From positions 1 through 6,385 of the forward strand of contig CAJPSU010000041.1 in the NCBI GenBank assembly GCA_905373345.1: DNA of 6,385 bases. Reading direction: 5' to 3'. A model generated the notes under the pieces. The model saw only the letters and a program-made list of their open reading frames with translations. It was not told the DNA's origin and ran no database searches. The translations under genes were made by a program, and so were the position numbers. Positions 1 through 5,019 of the stretch are shown in pieces. This DNA is from Candidatus Saccharimonadota bacterium. GTDB taxonomy: Bacteria; Patescibacteriota; Saccharimonadia; Saccharimonadales; Saccharimonadaceae. How positions within the stretch are numbered: the first letter of the stretch is position 1; each line of letters starts with the position of its first letter.

Positions 1-1
1 A

Positions 2-1045
2 CTGGCTGTAGTGGCAGGGTCAACGGCGAGCGAACCATCCGACCCGCACTACCTGAAGTCCACCGTCTACTGCGGCATCTGCCGCTCACGCCTGATCATC
101 ACCACCGCCAGACCCAAGCAGACCACCTACCAGTACTTCGTCTGCCTGGGCCGCCACTCCAGGAAACAACCAGACTGCACCTTCCGCGCCACCCTGACCG
201 AGACCGTAGAGGACGAGGTCGAACACCTTTACCAGCGCATCCACCTGCGGTCCACCCGGCGCGAGGAGCTGGAACAGGCACTCCGCCACCAACTAGCCCG
301 CATGGTTCAGGACACCCAGCAGCAGCTGACCCAGATCACCGCCACCCGGCAGAAGCTAGAGCACCAGCAGCACAAGCTCCTCCAAGCCCACTACGAGGGC
401 GCCATCCCCGTAGAGCTACTACGCAAAGAACAACAACGTATCACCCGCAGCCTAACCGCTGCCAACCATCGTATCCAAACCCTAGAACAAGATCTAGAAG
501 ACAAAGAAGAACTAGTTGGTCAGGCACTGGACATTGCCCAGCACATGGCCATCGCCTACCACCACGCACCCAACCACATCCGCCGCATGCTCAACCAACT
601 GTTCTTCGAGCATGTGTACCTGGTGCCAGGCCAGGATGCCGGGCAGATCGCTGCCACAGCGACCTGCCTGCCGTCGTTTGACAGCATCCTAGGCTGGAGC
701 GGAAGCCCGACAGACAACGAGCAGACCTTGCCCGAGGGTGAGGAGAGCAGGAAGCTCATCACCACGGATCCAGGAGAATGCGACGAGGATCAGGCAGCAA
801 CCCCTGCCACTACAGCCAGTGACCAACCCCACACATTACAGCCACCAGGCACAGCACAGACCCTCCCAGTACCACGGGGTCACGAGGTCGCAGGGGGTCA
901 TGAGGTCGCAAACACCAGACCCGACACGCAGCCTCCGAGCTGGCAGAGCTGCCTCAAACCGCCAAAAACCGTCCAGAACAAGCCGTGTTCAACCCAAAAA
1001 CCCACGCCTGAGGTCTCTCAGGACGTGGGTTTGAGTGTCGAACAC
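2..1045 (+). CDS. Large serine recombinase, C-terminal part (5' end outside window; true 3' end unclear)
   Basis: This is the DNA-binding C-terminal half of a large serine recombinase, the class that integrates and excises phages and mobile elements. The N-terminal catalytic serine domain would lie left of the window. Counting from the GTG at 11, the segment PHYLKSTVYCGICRSRL and the cysteines at 21, 24, 45 and 56 form the recombinase zinc ribbon. Residues about 60-175 are charged, Gln-rich and helical, matching the family's coiled coil. The segment RRMLNQLFFEHVYLV (about 191-205) is the usual end of the conserved region, near base 630. After that comes a low-complexity Pro/Thr/Gln tail unlike the family. 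No in-frame stop occurs before 1780: the frame crosses the terminator hairpin, the tRNA-Pro gene (antisense) and the methyltransferase. I end the entry just before the tRNA for convenience; the real end is unknown. Codon use is GC-rich and unlike the genes to the right. Family assignment is firm; intactness is doubtful. Confidence 0.8.
875..910 (+). repeat. Tandem 18-bp direct repeat, two copies
   Basis: Two adjacent 18-base units (875-892 and 893-910) differ at only two positions. In the recombinase frame they encode RGHEVA followed by GGHEVA, so the duplication keeps the frame. It lies in the non-conserved tail of the recombinase reading frame, about 140 bases from the tRNA gene. It may be a simple slippage duplication; a role as a recombination or binding site is only speculation. 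Confidence 0.7.
996..1032 (-). terminator. Rho-independent terminator of tRNA-Pro
   Basis: The outer arms 998-1006 (AAACCCACG) and 1024-1032 (CGTGGGTTT) pair perfectly over 9 bp. The inner arms 1007-1012 (CCTGAG) and 1017-1022 (CTCAGG) add 6 bp, with a four-base loop and one bulged base at 1023. Read on the minus strand, the hairpin ends in a run of five T (positions 1000-996), partly inside the stem. It starts about 14 bases after the 3' CCA of the minus-strand tRNA-Pro, as expected for that transcript. On the plus strand no T run follows, so it is not a good terminator for the recombinase. Confidence 0.75.
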
Positions 1046-1046
1046 C

Positions 1047-1123
1047 TGGTCGGGGTGACTGGATTTGAACCAGCGACCTCACCGTCCCGAACGGTGCGCG
1101 CTACCAAGCTGCGCCACACCCCG
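1047..1123 (-). tRNA. tRNA-Pro (anticodon CGG), CCA encoded
   Basis: The minus strand folds as a complete 77-nt tRNA. The acceptor stem CGGGGTG pairs perfectly with CACCCCG. The D-stem is GCGC/GCGC. The anticodon stem CACCG/CGGTG encloses the loop TTCGGGA, giving anticodon CGG, which reads the proline codon CCG. The T-arm loop is TTCAAAT, and the gene ends with discriminator A and encoded CCA. It is transcribed leftward, with a TATACT -10 box upstream and a hairpin terminator downstream. tRNA 3' ends are common integration sites, and here the 3' end faces the recombinase and the change in base composition. All expected stems are intact, so it should be functional. Confidence 0.96.
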
Positions 1124-1134
1124 ACGTCTTCCTT

Positions 1135-1140
1135 AGTATA
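1135..1140 (-). promoter_or_regulatory. Putative -10 box for tRNA-Pro
   Basis: The minus strand reads TATACT (one mismatch to TATAAT), 11 bases before the first base of the mature tRNA. This would give a 5' leader of only a few bases. I see no convincing -35 at 16-18 bases. It shares the 42-bp gap between the tRNA and the methyltransferase ATG with an opposing -10 box, so the two promoters are divergent and overlapping. Confidence 0.45.
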
Positions 1141-1153
1141 CCCGACCAGCGAG

Positions 1154-1159
1154 TATAAT
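1154..1159 (+). promoter_or_regulatory. -10 box for a leaderless methyltransferase mRNA
   Basis: A perfect TATAAT ends 6 bases before the ATG at 1166. With normal -10 to start spacing, transcription would begin at or next to the A of the ATG, leaving no room for a ribosome binding site. No Shine-Dalgarno sequence is visible, which fits leaderless translation. No clear -35 is seen. The same arrangement precedes the minus-strand ATG at 3078. Confidence 0.6.
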
Positions 1160-1165
1160 AAAAGC

Positions 1166-1780
1166 ATGAGTTTAGAGAGATATCTTGCTGCTGCTACGCT
1201 ATTGTCCGAACAAATTACGTTTCGCGAGCTGGCGATTATCCTGCGCGAGCTGGTACGTGTCCAGACAGTGCCTGGTGCGGTGGTTGAATTTGGCTGCTAC
1301 GCGGGCACGGCGAGCATTCATATTGCGCGGTGGCTGGGCGGCAAGCAATTTCATGTTTACGATTCATTTGCTGGTTTGCCAGAAAAGACGACGCCCGACA
1401 TTAGCCCTGTCGGCGAGCAATTTCGCCCAGGCGAGTTGTTAGCGACGAAGAGGCAATTTATTATGAATCTCAAAAAAGCCGGCGTGCCATTGCCGCGCAT
1501 TCATAAGGGGTGGTTTCGTGATTTGCATCCGAGCGATGTACCGGCGCCAATCAGCTTCGCGTTTTTGGACGGCGATTATTACGAGTCGATTCTCACGCCG
1601 CTGCGGCTTGTTGAGGACAAGCTGGCGGACGGCGCGGTGATTGTCGTTGATGACTACACGAACGAAGCGTTGCCGGGTGCTGCGCGGGCGGTTGACGAAT
1701 GGCTGCGGACTCACCCGGCGCGTTTACGCGTCGAGCAATCGCTTGCGGTGATATATCCGCAGTCTACTGCTATGGATTGA
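1166..1780 (+). CDS. TylF/MycF-like SAM-dependent O-methyltransferase
   Basis: This 204-residue protein resembles the TylF/MycF/NovP group of metal-dependent O-methyltransferases, first known from macrolide sugar methylation. Visible marks are the SAM-binding motif EFGCYAG (41-47), an acidic residue after the next strand (D66 in VYDSFAGLPE), FLDGDYYESI (133-142, D135 and D137) and IVVDDYTNEALPGA (159-172, D162/D163). The last two match the metal-binding acidic positions of the group. No signal peptide or membrane segment is seen, so it is probably cytoplasmic. The ATG at 1166 is chosen because TATAAT lies 6 bases upstream, the family begins about here, and the upstream frame is antisense tRNA. 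It overlaps the 3' end of the convergent DsbA-like gene by 11 bp. The substrate cannot be told; a sugar or surface glycan is a guess. Its frame is open leftward through the tRNA into the recombinase, so automatic calling may fuse the two. Confidence 0.85.
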   Translation: MSLERYLAAATLLSEQITFRELAIILRELVRVQTVPGAVVEFGCYAGTASIHIARWLGGKQFHVYDSFAGLPEKTTPDISPVGEQFRPGELLATKRQFIMNLKKAGVPLPRIHKGWFRDLHPSDVPAPISFAFLDGDYYESILTPLRLVEDKLADGAVIVVDDYTNEALPGAARAVDEWLRTHPARLRVEQSLAVIYPQSTAMD

Positions 1781-2483
1781 CGCCGCCTGCTTTTAGAATC
1801 GTCTGCAGCCCGTTGTATCCGCCGGCGAAACCACTCGTCGTGTAGTTGTTGACTACTATGTATGGCAGACCCGACACGCCGAGCGCCAGCGCTCGTTTGG
1901 TATTAGCCTCAATTTCGGACTTATGCTTTTCGTGCGTCATACAATCGCTAAATGCGGCAACATCCAACTTAGCTGATTTTGCCGATTCAGCGAAGTAGTT
2001 GAGCGGCAACTTCGGAATTTCTTTCGGCACAGCGACATTTTTTACGCCGATACCTTTGTCAAAGTAGTCGGATTTGATGCGCGGTACGATGTCGTGCGTA
2101 TATTCCCAATACTTATTTTGGTCGGCGGCGCAGTAAGCGGCCTCAGCGCCTTGCTCGCTGTTAGGTACCATGTTTTTGAGTACGGTGATGACGCGGTGTT
2201 CGTAGCGCAGCTTGCCAGGTTTGATGTACGTATCGTTAAATTCGTGCTGCGATGTTGCCGCTTCGACCTGGGCGCAGTATGAACAAAAATAGTCAGTGTA
2301 ATCAATAAAAACGTTTTTTGTGTCTGCATTGCCGCGCGACATATGTTGCACCCATGGCTTGCTGTCGCCGATATGCTGGTTGGGCGGCCGGTTCGCAATA
2401 TTATATACAAACAACGCGACAATACCAGCGGCGACAATGCCAAGAACGATGTTGACTGGTGCAATACCACGATTGTTACGCAT
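1770..2483 (-). CDS. Membrane-anchored DsbA-like thiol-disulfide oxidoreductase
   Basis: This 237-residue protein belongs to the DsbA/BdbD-like thioredoxin-fold family (Thioredoxin_4 type), which forms or rearranges disulfides in exported proteins. One N-terminal membrane helix (about 8-28) would anchor the domain outside the membrane; no lipobox is seen. The active site is FCSYC (CXXC at 67-70) after the strand NVFIDYTDY. GLPYIVVN (205-212) carries the cis-proline (P207), preceded by Leu where many relatives have Thr or Val. Two further cysteines (C118 in AAYCAAD, C181 in FSDCMTH) sit where many family members have a second pair. The ATG overlaps the stop of the upstream membrane protein gene (ATGCGTAA), with AAAAGGAG just before it, so the two are translationally coupled. 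The gene ends inside the convergent methyltransferase gene, with no terminator seen between them. Function is firm at family level; redox direction (oxidase or isomerase) is not known. Confidence 0.9.
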   Translation of the reverse strand: MRNNRGIAPVNIVLGIVAAGIVALFVYNIANRPPNQHIGDSKPWVQHMSRGNADTKNVFIDYTDYFCSYCAQVEAATSQHEFNDTYIKPGKLRYEHRVITVLKNMVPNSEQGAEAAYCAADQNKYWEYTHDIVPRIKSDYFDKGIGVKNVAVPKEIPKLPLNYFAESAKSAKLDVAAFSDCMTHEKHKSEIEANTKRALALGVSGLPYIVVNNYTTSGFAGGYNGLQTILKAGGVNP

Positions 2484-3078
2484 GAGACTCCTTTTGCTGT
2501 GTTAATTCCGTATGAATATAAACGATATAACCCGACCTCGCAAGCGACCATATACTCAAACAAAGCGCAACGATCAGTACGAGGCTGTTGGCAATGTGCG
2601 CGGCAGTTGTGGCGGCGGCGCCAGAAAAGAACAAGGTCACGATCGGTAAAATAAGCGATGTACCGCAGGGAACGCAGCCGAGTCCAAGCGCAGCGGCCAC
2701 GGCAGCAATACCGCTCGTTGCGGTTTGGCGCGACGCAAGCTGTTTGTTGTTTGCGCGGTTGTGCTTGGCGTCGAACACGATGGCGGCAATGGCGACACCC
2801 TGCAAAAGCGAAATAAGAATAATGAGAAAACCAGCGCTTGTCGTAAATGCGTCGCGGGCTAATGCGGCAATAAGCTGGCCGATAAGTGCAAGCTTATCAA
2901 CAATTGGCAATGAAGACAGAAGAAGCGAACCGTAGAAATTGATATGAATCAGCCCGTAAATGACGATCGAAAATAAAAATGCAACAGCAATACTGAGCGC
3001 AACGTACCGCGGTTGCCGGATAAGGCGTTTTAGTCCGGTAAGCGATAACAATCCCCGCCGCCAATCAAAGCTTTTCAT
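2476..3078 (-). CDS. Four-helix membrane protein with CVPC motif, putative redox partner of DsbA-like protein
   Basis: I do not recognise a named family. From the ATG at 3078 it is 200 residues with about four hydrophobic segments (about 25-45, 82-103, 123-152, 160-182) and a basic N-terminus. The third segment holds GLGCVPCGTSLILP, a CXXC pair (C135, C138) followed by a small-residue and proline-rich stretch. One more cysteine, C173, lies in the last helix. The gene is the first of a two-gene operon with the DsbA-like gene (8-bp overlap). Size, helix number and CXXC recall VKOR, DsbB and CcdA proteins, which exchange electrons with DsbA-type partners, but the second external cysteine pair of VKOR/DsbB is absent. 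A role in recycling the DsbA-like protein is inferred from context. An upstream in-frame ATG at 3102 would add 8 residues; I prefer 3078 because TATAAT lies 6 bases before it, downstream of the 3102 ATG, so that transcript could not include 3102. Confidence 0.75.
   Translation of the reverse strand: MKSFDWRRGLLSLTGLKRLIRQPRYVALSIAVAFLFSIVIYGLIHINFYGSLLLSSLPIVDKLALIGQLIAALARDAFTTSAGFLIILISLLQGVAIAAIVFDAKHNRANNKQLASRQTATSGIAAVAAALGLGCVPCGTSLILPIVTLFFSGAAATTAAHIANSLVLIVALCLSIWSLARSGYIVYIHTELTQQKESHA
2488..2495 (-). promoter_or_regulatory. Ribosome binding site of the DsbA-like gene
   Basis: The minus strand reads AAAAGGAG, ending 4 bases before the ATG at 2483 and lying inside the last codons of the upstream membrane protein gene. 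It supports this start and translational coupling. It contrasts with the lack of any such site before the first gene of the operon. Confidence 0.8.
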
Positions 3079-3084
3079 AATTAA

Positions 3085-3090
3085 ATTATA
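3085..3090 (-). promoter_or_regulatory. -10 box for a leaderless mRNA of the CVPC/DsbA operon
   Basis: The minus strand carries a perfect TATAAT ending 6 bases before the ATG at 3078 (spacer TTAATT). The predicted transcription start coincides with the start codon. No Shine-Dalgarno sequence or clear -35 is visible. It lies in the roughly 120-bp divergent gap shared with the ABC operon promoter. Confidence 0.6.
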
Positions 3091-3166
3091 CCGCGATAGC
3101 ATACAGAAGGCTAGAAATGTCTATTGGTGAAGTTCATGCAAATCCTGATCCCGCATAAAAATGGTG

Positions 3167-3172
3167 TAAAAT
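3167..3172 (+). promoter_or_regulatory. Putative -10 box of the ABC exporter operon
   Basis: TAAAAT, one mismatch to consensus and preceded directly by TG, lies about 29 bases before the ATG at 3202. The expected start near 3179 gives a leader of roughly 23 bases containing GGAAAG at 3188-3193, a usable ribosome binding site 8 bases before the ATG. This unit therefore looks leadered. No good -35 is seen. Confidence 0.45.
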
Positions 3173-3201
3173 AGTAACTGGATTAACGGAAAGAACACCT
3201 A

Positions 3202-5019
3202 ATGAAACCGATTTTGAAATTATGTAAACCGTACGTTGCGGCGTTTGTTGCGCTGGTGGTATTCACGTATGTCGCAGTGATGATGTCGCTGCGCTTGCCG
3301 GATTATTCAGCGAATATCGTCAACAAGGGGATTATTTTGCAAAATCTTGATTCGATTTGGGCGGATGGCCGCATGATGATCGTCGTTGCGTTAGTTGGCG
3401 GTATCTGCACGATTGCAAGCGTATTTTTCGCGGCGCGGATTGCTACAGGATTAGCGCGGGATGTGCGCCGGCGGGTATTCGCGCAGATTGAGAGTTTCGC
3501 GATTGCGGATTTTAATCAGTTTTCGACCGCATCGCTTATTACGCGCTCAACGAACGATATCCAGCAAATTCAGATGACATTGATGATGTTGCTGCGTTTT
3601 GCGCTGATGGCGCCGCTAATGGCGGTTGGTGGTGTTCAGAAAGCGTTAGAAAATGCGCCAAATTTGACGTGGATTATCGCATCGGCAGTGGTGGGGCTGT
3701 TGATTATAATTGTTATACTCTTCGCTGTGGCAGTTCCACGATTCAAGAGATTACAGCAGCTGGTTGATAAACTGAATCTAGTAACGCGCGAAAACTTAAC
3801 GGGTTTGCGGGTTGTGCGGGCGTTCCACAATGAAAAAATTGAGCAAACGAAATTTCAGCGCGTGAATAATGAGTTGAACGGACTAAATTTGTTTGTGAAT
3901 CGTTTAATGATGGTGCTTGATCCGGTGATGATGCTAGTTATGAACCTTACAAGTATTGCGATTGTTTGGTTTGGCGCGTGGCTGGTAGACGCTGGTACGC
4001 TAGAAATTGGCAATATGATGGCGTTTTTGCAGTACGCGATGCAGGTGATTATTTCGTTCTTGATGATTTCGATGGTATTTATTATGGTGCCGCGCGCAGC
4101 AGTGTCGGTGCGGCGCGTCAGCGAGATTTTGAATACACAGCCGTCAATTACTGATCCGAAACAGCCGAATCATCTTCCGGCGGATGGCGTGGGAAAAATT
4201 GAGTTTCGCGACGTGACATTTAGTTACCCAGGCGCGGATTTACCAGTACTGTCGGGTATTAACTTTACTGCTGAGCCGGGGCAAACAACGGCGTTTATCG
4301 GTAGTACGGGCAGCGGTAAATCAACCCTTATTAATTTAATCCCGCGGTTCTATGACGTGAGTGCTGGGCAGATTCTGCTTGACGGTGTTGATATTCGTAA
4401 TGTCACGCTCAGTGAACTGACCTCTCGCATCGGCTATGTACCGCAAAAAGGCGTACTGTTCAGCGGTACGGTTGCGAGTAACATTACTTACGGTAATCAG
4501 AAAGCGTCGCGTAAGGAGCTTGAGAAAGCGACGCAGATTGCCCAGGCGGCAGAATTTATTAATGAACTTGACAGCGCATACGATAGTAGTATTGCGCAGG
4601 GTGGTAGCAATGTATCGGGCGGACAGCGTCAGCGGTTATCAATTGCGCGCGCACTGGCAACGCAGGCGCAGATTTATATTTTCGACGATTCGTTTTCGGC
4701 GCTAGACTTTAAGACTGACGCGAGGTTGCGGCGCGCGCTTGCTAAGGAGATGAAACATAAAACTATGCTGATCGTGGCGCAGCGTATCAACACGATTATG
4801 AATGCTGATAAAATCATCGTACTTGACGAGGGCAAAATCGTCGGGCAGGGCACGCATGCCGAATTGATGCAGTCGTGCCGTATATACCAAGAAATTGCCG
4901 CGTCGCAGTTGTATGATGGAGAGCTTGCGCAGCTAGCGGCTAATGTTGCTACGCCATCATCAGCGTCAAAAAGGTCTGCTACGCGATCCGTCCGGCGGCA
5001 GAAAGGAGTAGCGCGATGA
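3202..5019 (+). CDS. ABC exporter half-transporter with degenerate ATP site (first subunit of a heterodimer)
   Basis: This 605-residue protein has a type IV (ABCB-like) membrane domain followed by a nucleotide-binding domain. Six helices lie at about 11-30, 57-79, 127-144, 156-178, 238-262 and 273-297; the ATPase domain starts near 333. It has Walker A GSTGSGKST (367-375), the Q-loop glutamine Q415, signature VSGGQ (471-475) and Walker B YIFDD (492-496). The catalytic glutamate after Walker B is Asp (D496) and the switch histidine is Gln (Q527, in VAQR). These two changes are known in the degenerate subunit of heterodimeric exporters such as BmrC/YheI, LmrC and TM287, which pair with a canonical subunit. 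The next gene overlaps its stop (ATGA) and encodes a second half-transporter, the likely partner. A basic, Ser/Ala-rich tail (about 575-605) follows the domain. Exported substrate unknown; drug, lipid or peptide are all possible. Confidence 0.93.
   Translation: MKPILKLCKPYVAAFVALVVFTYVAVMMSLRLPDYSANIVNKGIILQNLDSIWADGRMMIVVALVGGICTIASVFFAARIATGLARDVRRRVFAQIESFAIADFNQFSTASLITRSTNDIQQIQMTLMMLLRFALMAPLMAVGGVQKALENAPNLTWIIASAVVGLLIIIVILFAVAVPRFKRLQQLVDKLNLVTRENLTGLRVVRAFHNEKIEQTKFQRVNNELNGLNLFVNRLMMVLDPVMMLVMNLTSIAIVWFGAWLVDAGTLEIGNMMAFLQYAMQVIISFLMISMVFIMVPRAAVSVRRVSEILNTQPSITDPKQPNHLPADGVGKIEFRDVTFSYPGADLPVLSGINFTAEPGQTTAFIGSTGSGKSTLINLIPRFYDVSAGQILLDGVDIRNVTLSELTSRIGYVPQKGVLFSGTVASNITYGNQKASRKELEKATQIAQAAEFINELDSAYDSSIAQGGSNVSGGQRQRLSIARALATQAQIYIFDDSFSALDFKTDARLRRALAKEMKHKTMLIVAQRINTIMNADKIIVLDEGKIVGQGTHAELMQSCRIYQEIAASQLYDGELAQLAANVATPSSASKRSATRSVRRQKGVAR
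5002..5008 (+). promoter_or_regulatory. Ribosome binding site of the second ABC gene
   Basis: AAAGGAG ends 7 bases before the ATG at 5016, inside the end of the first ABC gene. It fixes the start, and with the 4-bp ATGA overlap it indicates coupled translation and matched amounts of the two subunits. Confidence 0.85.

Noticed and set aside
900..909. The bases TGAGGTCGC in the tandem repeat match the sense strand of tRNA-Pro (around 1077-1085), suggesting an attachment-site duplicate.
   Set aside because: The match is only 9 bases, in inverted orientation relative to the tRNA, and does not reach the tRNA 3' end. Chance is the simpler explanation.
998..1032. The hairpin before the tRNA as an inverted repeat of an insertion sequence or a single CRISPR-like repeat.
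   Set aside because: It is a compact stem-loop with a T run on the minus strand just after the tRNA 3' end, which fits a terminator. No second copy or spacers are present.
1050..1123. The peptide GVTGFEPATS and following residues as a genuine protein domain.
   Set aside because: It is the antisense translation of the tRNA-Pro gene, a known annotation artefact.
2042..2563. A 173-codon open frame on the minus strand overlapping the DsbA-like gene.
   Set aside because: Its composition is Thr/Ser/Arg-rich with no recognisable domain, and it is another frame of two well-supported genes (DsbA-like and CVPC protein).
3079..3102. Upstream ATG at 3102 as the start of the CVPC membrane protein.
   Set aside because: The -10 box lies between it and the ATG at 3078, so the predicted mRNA would start after it. 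No ribosome binding site precedes it.
4990..5019. Frameshift-fused single ABC polypeptide across the ATGA overlap.
   Set aside because: A strong ribosome binding site 7 bases before the second ATG and complete domain sets show two separate coupled genes. No slippery sequence is needed.
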